From positions 62,001 to 126,000 of the forward strand of contig NZ_JADOET010000005.1 of assembly GCF_015645385.1 (NCBI RefSeq): a DNA stretch of 64,000 bases, read 5' to 3'. Made by a program: the position numbers and the translations under genes. Shown here one piece after another: positions 19,941 through 28,690 of this stretch (position 1 is its first letter; each line of letters starts with the position of its first letter). Under the pieces are notes generated by a model that saw nothing but the letters and a program-made list of their open reading frames with translations, searched no databases and was not told the DNA's origin. Source of the stretch: Winogradskyella marina (GTDB lineage: Bacteria; Bacteroidota; Bacteroidia; Flavobacteriales; Flavobacteriaceae).

Positions 19941-20450
19941 TTATATAGTTAAGTCGTTTTCTTCTCTTATAGCCTTAGTGTCTCTAAGCACTGTGCTCAT
20001 TAGCATTAAAAACAATCCCATCGCAATTATTAATAAATAGACCAATGTTTTTTCACTTAAACCAACAAAAACTTGCCGTTTAAAAAACATATTGCTCATC
20101 TCATCAATAACCCATAAAGCTACTGAAGAAAGAATCATAAGTTTTCCAGAATTGAACATGTCTTTTATGAGTTTAGTATTATAAAAATCATTCTTTAATA
20201 ACAATTTTGTGGCCTTTCTTAATTTCCAAAGCGCAACGACAAAAACAGCATAAACCACAAGCTTTAAAAAAGTATAACGATAAAGCATGGCTTCAGTTTT
20301 ATAAATTAATACATCTTCACCTATGCCAATAAAATCTTGTTTTAAACCAAAGAGAATCATTGCTAAAACAAAAATCCCTAAACCAATGCTAGCTAGAATA
20401 AGGAAAATAATAACATTTAGTATCGTATAAAGTGTTTTTGCTGAGCTCAT
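19941..20450 (-). CDS. DUF2975-like membrane protein, first of three paralogues
   Basis: A 169-residue protein with four predicted transmembrane helices (about 10-33, 57-74, 104-120, 131-150), a short loop and the ending REENDLTI shared with the two following genes. It starts the minus-strand unit of three membrane proteins and an HTH regulator. The start codon lies 3 bp after a perfect TTATCG palindrome. The physiological role is unknown. Confidence 0.8.
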   Translation of the reverse strand: MSSAKTLYTILNVIIFLILASIGLGIFVLAMILFGLKQDFIGIGEDVLIYKTEAMLYRYTFLKLVVYAVFVVALWKLRKATKLLLKNDFYNTKLIKDMFNSGKLMILSSVALWVIDEMSNMFFKRQVFVGLSEKTLVYLLIIAMGLFLMLMSTVLRDTKAIREENDLTI

Positions 20451-20452
20451 AA

Positions 20453-20501
20453 TTATCGTTTTACGATAACAAATATATAAAAATTATCGAATAACAATAA
20501 T
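20453..20501 (-). promoter_or_regulatory. TTATCG palindrome, candidate operator of the DUF2975/HTH unit
   Basis: ttatcg-tttta-cgataa (20453-20469) is a perfect 6-bp inverted repeat with a 5-bp spacer, ending 3 bp before the start of the first membrane gene. A weaker copy, attatcg-aataa-caataat, follows at 20483-20501. The spacing suits a dimeric HTH protein such as the one encoded in the same unit. Confidence 0.6.
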
Positions 20502-20532
20502 TCATTATTAAAAAAGGATAATTATACTAATT

Positions 20533-20565
20533 AGACCTGTCAGGTTTTTGAAACCTGACAGGTCT
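20533..20565. repeat. perfect inverted repeat AGACCTGTCAGG type
   Basis: Perfect 15-bp arms agacctgtcaggttt (20533-20547) and aaacctgacaggtct (20551-20565) with loop ttg. Related copies stand at 21227-21241 and 21270-21283, so the 182-residue gene between is bracketed by this repeat family. Dispersed palindromes with this sequence are common in flavobacteria. Confidence 0.8.
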
Positions 20566-20576
20566 CACTATCTTTG
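20547..20576 (+). promoter_or_regulatory. promoter of the 182-residue membrane protein gene, partly made by the repeat
   Basis: TTTG at 20547-20550 and TATCTTTG at 20569-20576, 18 nt apart, give an exact Bacteroidota promoter. The -33 box is the loop of the inverted repeat. Leader length would be about 85 nt. Confidence 0.65.
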
Positions 20577-20669
20577 AAACATGAAACATCCATAACGCGC
20601 TCTTGATCCCCAAAGAAATGATAAAATGGATATACCATGTGACCGATAATAAACAATAAATATAAACAC

Positions 20670-21218
20670 ATGAAACCCAATATCATCATTTCAGAAAGCC
20701 CTAGACCTATTTGGCAAATCCCAATTGCTGCATTATTTTTTACTATCGCGACAGCAATTACAATCTTTGCGTTCTATAGGTTAAGCTTTAATGAAGAAGG
20801 GTTTATAGCGTTTCTACATCAGTTTAAATCTAGTTTAATTTTTATTGCGCCTGGTATTGCTTTTTCCTTGCGAAAAAGTATTCATATCGATATCAAAAAC
20901 TCAAGATTTAGACCAACTTATAGCGTGGGCCCATTAAAATTTGGATCATGGCAAACTATTAAAAACTATCAATACGTTTCTGTATTTCACCAACCAACAA
21001 TTGGTGGTGATTATATCTTTGAAGTGAATTTATGGTACGACAACAACAAGCATTTTGAATTGTATGAAGAAAATGATTATAAAGAAGCTTTCCTCATAGG
21101 TTACGAACTATCTGAACAATTAAACATCGATTTATTAGACGCTACAGTTCCAAATGACTTTAAATGGATTGATAAAGACGAATGGAAAGCTAAAATAGCG
21201 TCTGGCAAAATTGATTAA
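20670..21218 (+). CDS. hypothetical membrane protein with two N-terminal helices
   Basis: A 182-residue protein of unrecognised family. Two hydrophobic segments (about 17-38 and 48-66) are followed by a soluble C-terminal part with a beta-rich pattern (HIDIKNSRFRPTYSVG, FEVNLWYDNNKHFELYEEN). This plan, a two-helix hairpin with a PH-like beta domain, is common in small bacterial membrane proteins, but no motif fixes a role. It is a single-gene unit between two dispersed repeat blocks. Confidence 0.7.
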   Translation: MKPNIIISESPRPIWQIPIAALFFTIATAITIFAFYRLSFNEEGFIAFLHQFKSSLIFIAPGIAFSLRKSIHIDIKNSRFRPTYSVGPLKFGSWQTIKNYQYVSVFHQPTIGGDYIFEVNLWYDNNKHFELYEENDYKEAFLIGYELSEQLNIDLLDATVPNDFKWIDKDEWKAKIASGKID

Positions 21219-21226
21219 TTGTTTTT

Positions 21227-21283
21227 AGACCTGACAGGTTTCTTTAGTGCTGAACTTGTTTCAGTATATAACCTGACAGGTCT
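21227..21283. repeat. compound dispersed repeat
   Basis: agacctgacaggttt (21227-21241) and aacctgacaggtct (21270-21283) flank gtgctgaacttgtttcagta (21248-21267). The inner piece is the same repeat found at 29086-29105 (gtgctgaactggtttcagta, one difference). One repeat family appears to sit inside another. Confidence 0.7.
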
Positions 21284-21297
21284 CCACTAGAATATAG

Positions 21298-21305
21298 TAT
21301 CTTTG
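21298..21305 (+). promoter_or_regulatory. -7 box immediately before the DUF2007 gene
   Basis: TATCTTTG, an exact TAnnTTTG box, ends 4 nt before the ATG at 21310. Transcription would start at or next to the start codon, implying a leaderless or nearly leaderless mRNA. Confidence 0.6.
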
Positions 21306-21309
21306 CTTC

Positions 21310-21726
21310 ATGCAAGATACCTTTGTTACCATAGCCCGATTCCCGTATTCTACAGAAGCACAAATTGCCAAAGGCCGATTAGAATCCGATGGTATTGAAG
21401 TCTTTTTAAGAGATAATCTCACCATAGACACAGATCCTTTAGTGAGTCAGGCTATTGGAGGTGTAAAATTAAAGGTACTTGCTAAGGATGAAGAACAAGC
21501 GCGAGAAATTCTAAAATCTATTAAAGCTTATTCTGTAGATAACGAAGGAAATCCTATAGTTTGCCCCAATTGTAAAGGTCAACATATTGAAATGTACACT
21601 ACTATCACTAATTTCAAATCCTTGATGTCTTTTTTAATTGGTCTACTGTTCTTTACATTGCCTTTTAGTGCACGTTACAAATATAAATGCGAGGATTGCA
21701 ACACAGAATTTCCTATTAAAGATTAA
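21310..21726 (+). CDS. DUF2007 domain protein with C-terminal zinc ribbon and membrane segment
   Basis: A 138-residue protein. Residues 4-75 match the DUF2007 ('putative signal transducing protein') fold: TIARFPYSTEAQIAKGRLESDGIEVFL and a second strand set ending AREILKSIKA. The rest is a Cys4-type ribbon, CPNCKG near 86 and CEDCNTEF near 128, interrupted by a hydrophobic helix (about 104-121). Function unknown. It overlaps the convergent MocR-type gene by 11 bp at their 3' ends. Confidence 0.8.
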   Translation: MQDTFVTIARFPYSTEAQIAKGRLESDGIEVFLRDNLTIDTDPLVSQAIGGVKLKVLAKDEEQAREILKSIKAYSVDNEGNPIVCPNCKGQHIEMYTTITNFKSLMSFLIGLLFFTLPFSARYKYKCEDCNTEFPIKD

Positions 21727-23212
21727 CTACTTCATCGTATGCACGTTTCAACTTTTTAATCACAATAAGCAGTTCGTCTTCATTTAAATGCCCAAATCCA
21801 AAACGAATAGCACAGGTATTTATATCTTGGTACAAAATGGTTTTAGGCAGAAATAAATCGAGTTTTTCAGCTTCTTCGGCTAGTTTTACTAACGAAATAG
21901 TATGTACAAATTGCAACCATAGCGCTAAACCACCTAAAGGTTTTTCCCAAGTGACAATACCTTCAAAATAGGAGTTTAAATACAGGCACAAACTATCGAG
22001 ACGTTGTTTGTACGTGACAATATTCTTTTTCTTGAGTCGATAAATTTCGCCTTCAGAAATGAGCTCAGCAAGCATTTGCTCTTGTATGAGGTCTCCCTGT
22101 TTATCTAATAATTGTAAGTAGTTTTTAGCTTCTGAAATAAAATTTTCTGGTGCGACAACAAATCCTGTATGAAAACTGGGAAATAATGACTGCCCTAACT
22201 TCCCTAAATAAATGACCATACCATCAGCATCTGCACTTGCCATAGGTAACATCGCAGAACCTTCAAATTGAAAATCATAATCATAATCGTCTTCGATAAT
22301 AGCAAATCCGTAAGTTTTGGCGAGTTGCAATAATTGCAAACGACGTTTAGCACTCAACATTACCGTTGTCGGATAATCTCTATGTGAACAGATATACACA
22401 CAGCGTATGCTTTTCTTTACAAAATGCGTTTTAATATAATCGACATCCAAGCCTTCTTCATCAACCGGAATAGTACGCATTGTCGCGCCTGCTTCTTGAA
22501 AAATCATATTAGCAGCATAATTACTCAACTGCCCAACCAACACCAAATCATCTTGTTTTATGAGCAGTTGTGAAACCATATAAAGGCTCATTTCTGTGCT
22601 GCGTGTATTAATTAAGTGCTGTGGATTAATGTGAAATCCTCGTGAGGCATTCAAATAATTACAGAGTTGTGTACTAAAAACAGAAGGTCTTAAAGCAGTG
22701 GTTCTATTCCATTTATTAATTAAGGGTTTCCGTTTCATTGCTGCGCTATACCATCTCGAAAATTGATGCACAGGATGCAAGCGCAAATCGGGCTTACCTT
22801 CGTTAATAGAATATTTAGCCGTTGTTTCTTGTGCTGTGGAAGCCAAGTGAAACGATTTTTGAAACGGAAAACCAGCGACTTTTGGATAGGTATATGCCTG
22901 TTGCAAGTGCTCTGTTGTCGCCTTAATTTTTGCCGTTGAAGCTTCGGGCACTAACACAAAGGTTCCTCTATTCGCTATAATATCTACCCAACCTTGAGAC
23001 GCTAACTCTTCGTAAATAGCAACAGCCGTATTGCGGTGAATGTTTAATAACTGACTAAAAACACGAGTTCCTGGCAACTTACTCCCTTTTTCTAAATAGC
23101 CACGTTGTATTGCATTGACGATTTGTTGTGCTACTTGAACATATACAGGTTGAACAATAGTTTTATCAAAAGTGATAAGCTGTTTTAGAATTTGACTAAC
23201 CGGACTATTCAT
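21716..23212 (-). CDS. MocR-type regulator (GntR HTH plus aminotransferase-like domain) lacking the PLP lysine
   Basis: A 498-residue two-domain protein. Residues 16-90 are a winged helix of GntR type (YVQVAQQIVNAIQRGYLEKG, LPGTRVFSQLLNIHRNTAVAIYEEL). Residues 130-498 have the fold-type I aminotransferase plan used by MocR regulators to bind PLP, with EDDYDYDF near 308. The Schiff-base lysine expected in the YxGxxSK-LFPS segment is Gln341 here (YLGKLGQSLFPS); Lys338 is three residues earlier. The G-S-x-Q loop is also altered (NTRSTEMS). It may bind something other than PLP or bind PLP non-covalently. It faces a TonB receptor gene 99 bp away, which it may control. Confidence 0.85.
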   Translation of the reverse strand: MNSPVSQILKQLITFDKTIVQPVYVQVAQQIVNAIQRGYLEKGSKLPGTRVFSQLLNIHRNTAVAIYEELASQGWVDIIANRGTFVLVPEASTAKIKATTEHLQQAYTYPKVAGFPFQKSFHLASTAQETTAKYSINEGKPDLRLHPVHQFSRWYSAAMKRKPLINKWNRTTALRPSVFSTQLCNYLNASRGFHINPQHLINTRSTEMSLYMVSQLLIKQDDLVLVGQLSNYAANMIFQEAGATMRTIPVDEEGLDVDYIKTHFVKKSIRCVYICSHRDYPTTVMLSAKRRLQLLQLAKTYGFAIIEDDYDYDFQFEGSAMLPMASADADGMVIYLGKLGQSLFPSFHTGFVVAPENFISEAKNYLQLLDKQGDLIQEQMLAELISEGEIYRLKKKNIVTYKQRLDSLCLYLNSYFEGIVTWEKPLGGLALWLQFVHTISLVKLAEEAEKLDLFLPKTILYQDINTCAIRFGFGHLNEDELLIVIKKLKRAYDEVVNL

Positions 23213-23219
23213 TGTTTTA

Positions 23220-23234
23220 AAACTGGACTAGTTT
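23220..23234. promoter_or_regulatory. candidate operator in the MocR/TonB receptor gap
   Basis: aaact-ggact-agttt is a 5-bp inverted repeat just upstream of the MocR-type start; the hexamer ggacta also recurs at 23202-23207, inside the start of the gene. Only position and symmetry support this. Confidence 0.3.
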
Positions 23235-23311
23235 AATCGTCCGCGAAGTTACGACTTTTGCAGTGTTAAAATAAAACCATACAAGAACTAAGTTCTATAA
23301 AGCCAAAATAA

Positions 23312-25144
23312 ATGAAAACGATTACCGCACTTTTTATATGTATTTTAATGGCGACGAGCCAACTCAATGCACAAGACGCACATCCCATTATAAAAACAGA
23401 CTCTTTAAGAGAAGTTATTATTACCTCAACACGAATTGACCTCCCCTTTAAAGACAATTCCCGAACCATAAATATTATCACCTCTGCAGATATTAAAAGT
23501 AGTGCTGCTGTGACCATTTCAGATGTATTACAGCAAGTTGCAGGAGTCGATGTTAGACGTCGTGGTACTGGAGGAAGTCAGGCTGATTTATTCATTAGAG
23601 GTGGTGGTTTTGATCAAACCCTATTATTAATTGATGGTATAAAAATGGATGATGCACAAACAGGACATCACACCTTAAATGCCGCTTTACCATTAGAAGT
23701 TATTGAGCGAATCGAAATCATAAAAGGACCTGCTGCACGTATTTTTGGTCAAAATGCCTTTACAGGTGCTATTAATATTGTGACGAAAACGACATTAGAT
23801 AATTCGGTTTTGGCAACTATTGAAACAGGTTCTTTCGGTCAGCTTAATGGATCGGTTACAGTAGGAAGCGAATTAGAAAACTCAACACATCTGCTTCATG
23901 TTGGTAGAATGACGTCGGAAGGCTATACCGATAATACAGACTATGATAACTCTAGTTATTTCTTAAAAAGTACGTTTAATAAGAACAAGCAAGCCATTGA
24001 AATGATTAGTATGTTTTCGGAACGAAAATTTGGTGCCGAAAATTTTTATACCACCAATCCTACTTTCAAGGAATACGAAGAAACCCAGAACAGTTTAATT
24101 GCCTTCACAACGAAATTTCAATCCGAAAAACTAAAAATACAACCACGTATCTACTGGAAACGCAACCAAGATATATTCCTTTTGAGACGGTTTGAACCTG
24201 AATTTTTTAGAAATATTCACGTGTCGAATAAAATTGGAGCAGAGGCAAATGCATCATATACATCTAAACTTGGTATCACAGGATTTGGAATAGATATGTC
24301 TAAAACGTACTTGCGAAGTAATAATTTAGGTCAACGTCAGCGTTTTATGACGACATTATTTTTAGAGCATAGATTTCAGTTTGTCGATAACCGATTAGAT
24401 ATTACGCCAGGTGTGGCAATGACGTATTTTTCGGATTTTAAATTTAATGCCTTTCCAGGATTAGATATTGGTTTCGATATTACCAATAACCTAAAAGCCT
24501 ACGGAAATATTGGGTTTACCTACAGAATTCCAACCTATACCGATTTATATTATACGGATCCAGGAACTTTAGGAAATGAGAATTTAGAACCAGAAGAAGC
24601 CTTTGCACAAGAAATTGGTATAAAATACAACGCTCAAAACTTTAGAACCAGTCTATCTGTTTTTAATAGAGATGCCACCAATCTAATTGATTTTATAAGG
24701 CCAAACAGTTCTGAAGACGTTTACACAGCTACCAACATTGCAGAAGTTAATACCAAAGGTTTAGAGTTTGATGCGTCTTATTCGTTTAAAATGAATGACT
24801 TCAATCAAACCTTAGCTTTTGGATATGCTTATTTAGAGGATGACATTTTAGAACAAAACGAGGAACTTTCACGTTATGCATTAAATACTTTAAAACATCA
24901 TTTCACCACACGATTAAGTACCAAATTATTCAAAAATATCAAGCAAAACATCATTTACAAATATGCCGAACGTACCACAGGACAAACCTATAATGTATGG
25001 GATGCTTCGGTTGTTATGACCTTAAAGCAAGTCGAGTTTTCTATAACGGCAAACAATATTTTTAATGCCGATTATATAGAATCTGGTTTTACACCAATGC
25101 CACCAAGTAATGTGTTGTTTGGCTTGCGTTATAAATTCCTTTGA
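23312..25144 (+). CDS. TonB-dependent receptor, BtuB-like
   Basis: A 610-residue outer membrane receptor with signal peptide (about 1-20, ending LNAQ), TonB box LREVIITSTR near 30, plug domain (ISDVLQQVAGVDVRRRGTGG, RGGGFDQTLLLIDGIKMDD, EIIKGPAARIFGQNAFTGAINIVTK) and a barrel ending in YKFL. The size and lack of the N-terminal carboxypeptidase-like domain match BtuB/siderophore-type receptors rather than SusC. The divergent MocR-type gene suggests a cofactor or amine-type ligand, but no riboswitch or partner gene confirms this. Confidence 0.85.
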   Translation: MKTITALFICILMATSQLNAQDAHPIIKTDSLREVIITSTRIDLPFKDNSRTINIITSADIKSSAAVTISDVLQQVAGVDVRRRGTGGSQADLFIRGGGFDQTLLLIDGIKMDDAQTGHHTLNAALPLEVIERIEIIKGPAARIFGQNAFTGAINIVTKTTLDNSVLATIETGSFGQLNGSVTVGSELENSTHLLHVGRMTSEGYTDNTDYDNSSYFLKSTFNKNKQAIEMISMFSERKFGAENFYTTNPTFKEYEETQNSLIAFTTKFQSEKLKIQPRIYWKRNQDIFLLRRFEPEFFRNIHVSNKIGAEANASYTSKLGITGFGIDMSKTYLRSNNLGQRQRFMTTLFLEHRFQFVDNRLDITPGVAMTYFSDFKFNAFPGLDIGFDITNNLKAYGNIGFTYRIPTYTDLYYTDPGTLGNENLEPEEAFAQEIGIKYNAQNFRTSLSVFNRDATNLIDFIRPNSSEDVYTATNIAEVNTKGLEFDASYSFKMNDFNQTLAFGYAYLEDDILEQNEELSRYALNTLKHHFTTRLSTKLFKNIKQNIIYKYAERTTGQTYNVWDASVVMTLKQVEFSITANNIFNADYIESGFTPMPPSNVLFGLRYKFL

Positions 25145-25284
25145 TAAAACGAATAGGTCATCTTTTTTGCATCTACAATTTCAGCAAAAACCAATAAAGC
25201 AATCGTATCATCCTTTTTTCACAAAAGCCATCTCATTTTTCCTCAAAATTCTGTAAATTCGCAGACTTATAAGAAAACAGAATA

Positions 25285-28200
25285 ATGAGTACAAAGTTCC
25301 CTGAATATAAAGGACTTAACTTGCCAAACGTTGCAGACGAAATCGGTAACTATTGGGAAGCTAATAATATCTTCGATAAAAGTGTAACTACAAGAGAAGG
25401 AAAACCACCTTTTGTGTTTTTTGAAGGACCACCTTCTGCAAACGGTTTACCTGGTGTGCACCACGTTTTAGCACGTGCGATTAAAGATATTTTTCCACGT
25501 TATAAAACCATGAAAGGTTTTCAAGTGAAACGAAAAGCAGGTTGGGATACACATGGCTTACCAGTTGAGCTTGGTGTAGAAAAAGAATTGGGGATCACCA
25601 AAGAAGATATTGGAACTAAAATTACCGTAGAAGCGTATAACGAAGCCTGTAAAAAAGCTGTTATGCGTTATACAGATATCTGGAACGACCTTACCAAAAA
25701 AATGGGATATTGGGTAGATATGGATAATCCGTATGTGACCTACAAGTCCAAATACATGGAAACGGTTTGGTGGTTGTTAAAGCAGATATACGACAAAGAT
25801 TTAATATATAAAGGCTACACTATTCAGCCATATTCGCCGAAAGCAGGAACAGGTTTAAGTTCACATGAGCTCAATCAACCAGGAACTTACCAAGATGTTA
25901 CAGATACAACGGTTGTAGCTCAGTTTAAAGCCAAAGCAGATTCTTTACCAGATTTTCTTCAGAATGAAGGTGATATTTTCTTTTTAGCTTGGACGACCAC
26001 ACCTTGGACACTTCCTAGTAACACAGCGTTAACGGTTGGACCAAAAATTGAATACGTTTTAGTTGAAACTTACAATCAATACACCTTTAAACCGATGAAT
26101 GTGGTCTTGGCTAAGAACTTAGTCAATAACCAATTTGATGGTAAATTTAAACGTGTTGAAACAAAACAAGAATTAATAGACTACAAGGAAGGCGATAAAA
26201 AGATTCCTTATTTCGTAGTTAAAGATTTCGTTGGAAAAGATTTAGTAGGAATAACCTACGAGCAAATATTACCATACGCTTTGCCAAACGATAATCCTGA
26301 AAATGCGTTTAGAATCATTTCTGGTGATTTCGTAACGGTTGAAGATGGTACAGGAATCGTACATACAGCACCAACTTTTGGAGCCGATGATGCCTTGGTT
26401 GCAAAACAGGCTTCACCAGAAATTCCACCTCTTTTAGTAAAAGATGAGAATGGCAATTTAGTGCCATTGGTAGATTTACAAGGGAAGTTTAGACCCGAAA
26501 TGGGCGAATTTGCAGGTAAATATGTAAAGAATGAATATTATGATGATGGCGAAGCACCAGAGAAATCTATAGATGTAGAATTAGCCATTAAATTAAAGAT
26601 AGAAAATAAGGCGTTTAAAGTTGAAAAATATAAGCACAGTTACCCAAACTGTTGGAGAACTGATAAGCCAATTTTGTACTACCCATTAGATTCGTGGTTT
26701 ATAAAAATCACAGATGTAAAAGGTAGAATGCATGAGCTAAATACCGGGATTAACTGGAAACCAGAATCTACAGGAACGGGTCGTTTTGGTAATTGGTTAG
26801 CAAATGCCAACGACTGGAATTTATCACGATCTCGTTTTTGGGGTATTCCATTACCAATCTGGAGAACAGAAGATGGTAAAGACGTCATATGCATTGGTTC
26901 TGTTGCCGAATTGAAAGAAGAAATGGCAAAGTCTGTGAAAGCAGGCATTATGTCTGAAGATATCTTCTCTGAATTTGAAGTCGGGAACATGTCTGAAGAG
27001 AATTACGAAAGCATTGATTTACATAAAAATGTTGTTGATAAAATTGTGTTAGTTTCAGCATCAGGTCAACCCATGAAACGCGAGAGCGATTTAATTGATG
27101 TTTGGTTCGATTCTGGCTCTATGCCTTATGCACAATGGCATTATCCTTTTGAAAACAAAGAAAAAGTTGATGATACTTGGAGAAAGGCAGATTTCATTGC
27201 CGAAGGTGTTGATCAAACAAGAGGTTGGTTCTACACGCTTCATGCTATTGCAACTATGATTTTTGATGATGTTGCGTATAAAAACGTCGTATCAAATGGA
27301 TTGGTTTTAGATAAAAACGGACAAAAGATGTCTAAGCGTTTAGGAAATGCCGTTGACCCTTTTGAAACCCTATCAAAATACGGAGCAGATGCCACACGTT
27401 GGTACATGATTAGTAATGCTAATCCTTGGGATAATTTAAAATTTGATAGTGATGGTATTGCCGAGGTGAGTCGTAAATTCTTCGGTACACTTTATAACAC
27501 CTATTCATTCTTCACGTTGTATACAAATATTGATGGTTTTGATTATAGTGAAGCCGATATTCCATTAGAAGAACGACCAGAAATTGACCGTTGGATTTTA
27601 TCAGAATTAAATACCTTAATTCAAAAAGTAGATAAATTCTATGAAGCTTACGAACCAACAAGGGCAGCACGTGTAATTTCAGATTTTACACAAGACTATT
27701 TGAGTAACTGGTACGTGCGTTTAAGCAGAAGACGTTTTTGGAAAGGCGATTACCAAGCTGATAAAATTTCGGCATACCAAACACTGTATACGTGTATGGA
27801 AACCATTGCGAAGTTAGGCGCACCAATTGCACCTTTCTTTATGGACCGTTTGTATTTAGATTTAAATGCTGTTACGAAAAAAGAAACATTTGATAGTGTC
27901 CACCTTGCAGATTTTCCAATCGCTAACGAAAGTGCTATTGACAAAGTTTTAGAACGCAAAATGGAGAGCGCTCAAACCATATGTTCATTAGTTTTATCGT
28001 TGAGAGCTAAGGAGAAGATTAAGGTACGTCAGCCTTTACAGAAAATCATGATTCCTGTAGATAATAAGCAGCAAAAAGAAGAAATTGAAGCTGTCGCAGA
28101 TTTAATTAAGCACGAAGTAAACATAAAAGACATAGAACTCTTAGAAGACGCTTCAGATATTTTAGTAAAACAAATAAAACCAAACTTTAAGGCTTTAGGT

Positions 28201-28686
28201 CCTAGGTTCGGAAGGGATATGAAATTAATAGCAAATGCAATAAAAGAACTTACTGCAGATGATATTAAAACTATTGAACAAAAAGGTAATTTAGAATTAG
28301 TAATTAACGAAAAAACTGTTATCTTAGTTTTGGAAGATGTAGAGATTACATCGCAAGATATAGAAGGATGGCTTGTAGCGAATGAAGGTGCATTAACAGT
28401 GGCTTTAGACGTTACTATCAACGAAGATTTACGTAAAGAAGGGATTGCAAGAGAGCTTGTAAATCGTATTCAAAATTTACGAAAAGATTCAGGATTTGAA
28501 GTTACAGACAGAATTGATGTTCAGCTTCAAAAAGATGATCAAATTATTGAGGCCGTTTCTTCAAATGAAGCGTATATTAAATCTGAAACCTTAACCGAAG
28601 AATTACAAATTATGGACACAATAAATAATGGTATAGAGATTGTATTTGATGAGGTCAATACCAAATTATTTATTCAAAAACATTAA
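25285..28686 (+). CDS. ileS: isoleucyl-tRNA synthetase, IleRS2 (eukaryote-like) type with GxHH signature
   Basis: It charges tRNA-Ile in the cytoplasm. 1133 residues, longer than the E. coli-type enzyme and typical of the IleRS2 clade. The first class I signature, normally HxGH, reads G57-V58-H59-H60 in PSANGLPGVHH, so the first and third positions are exchanged. The second signature KMSKR is intact (QKMSKRLGN, near 680). Editing-domain motifs such as TTPWTLPSN (near 240) are present. IleRS2 enzymes are poorly inhibited by mupirocin and the GxHH form is reported as the most resistant. It heads the ileS-dksA-like-lspA run. A weak -7 box TAAATTCG lies at 25254-25261. Confidence 0.96.
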   Translation: MSTKFPEYKGLNLPNVADEIGNYWEANNIFDKSVTTREGKPPFVFFEGPPSANGLPGVHHVLARAIKDIFPRYKTMKGFQVKRKAGWDTHGLPVELGVEKELGITKEDIGTKITVEAYNEACKKAVMRYTDIWNDLTKKMGYWVDMDNPYVTYKSKYMETVWWLLKQIYDKDLIYKGYTIQPYSPKAGTGLSSHELNQPGTYQDVTDTTVVAQFKAKADSLPDFLQNEGDIFFLAWTTTPWTLPSNTALTVGPKIEYVLVETYNQYTFKPMNVVLAKNLVNNQFDGKFKRVETKQELIDYKEGDKKIPYFVVKDFVGKDLVGITYEQILPYALPNDNPENAFRIISGDFVTVEDGTGIVHTAPTFGADDALVAKQASPEIPPLLVKDENGNLVPLVDLQGKFRPEMGEFAGKYVKNEYYDDGEAPEKSIDVELAIKLKIENKAFKVEKYKHSYPNCWRTDKPILYYPLDSWFIKITDVKGRMHELNTGINWKPESTGTGRFGNWLANANDWNLSRSRFWGIPLPIWRTEDGKDVICIGSVAELKEEMAKSVKAGIMSEDIFSEFEVGNMSEENYESIDLHKNVVDKIVLVSASGQPMKRESDLIDVWFDSGSMPYAQWHYPFENKEKVDDTWRKADFIAEGVDQTRGWFYTLHAIATMIFDDVAYKNVVSNGLVLDKNGQKMSKRLGNAVDPFETLSKYGADATRWYMISNANPWDNLKFDSDGIAEVSRKFFGTLYNTYSFFTLYTNIDGFDYSEADIPLEERPEIDRWILSELNTLIQKVDKFYEAYEPTRAARVISDFTQDYLSNWYVRLSRRRFWKGDYQADKISAYQTLYTCMETIAKLGAPIAPFFMDRLYLDLNAVTKKETFDSVHLADFPIANESAIDKVLERKMESAQTICSLVLSLRAKEKIKVRQPLQKIMIPVDNKQQKEEIEAVADLIKHEVNIKDIELLEDASDILVKQIKPNFKALGPRFGRDMKLIANAIKELTADDIKTIEQKGNLELVINEKTVILVLEDVEITSQDIEGWLVANEGALTVALDVTINEDLRKEGIARELVNRIQNLRKDSGFEVTDRIDVQLQKDDQIIEAVSSNEAYIKSETLTEELQIMDTINNGIEIVFDEVNTKLFIQKH

Positions 28687-28690
28687 TAAT

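Noticed and set aside
16488-20450. M61 peptidase as a functional part of the DUF2975 system
   Set aside because: The gap of 45 bp and the lack of such a link in known DUF2975/HTH pairs make chance placement more likely; kept only as a note.
20581-20595. Tiny leader ORF (MKHP) right after the -7 box at 20569
   Set aside because: Four codons with nothing to suggest a regulatory peptide; a chance ATG.
23213-23311. Cobalamin riboswitch before the BtuB-like receptor
   Set aside because: The gap is 99 bp, too short for the element plus two promoters, and no B12-box-like sequence is visible.
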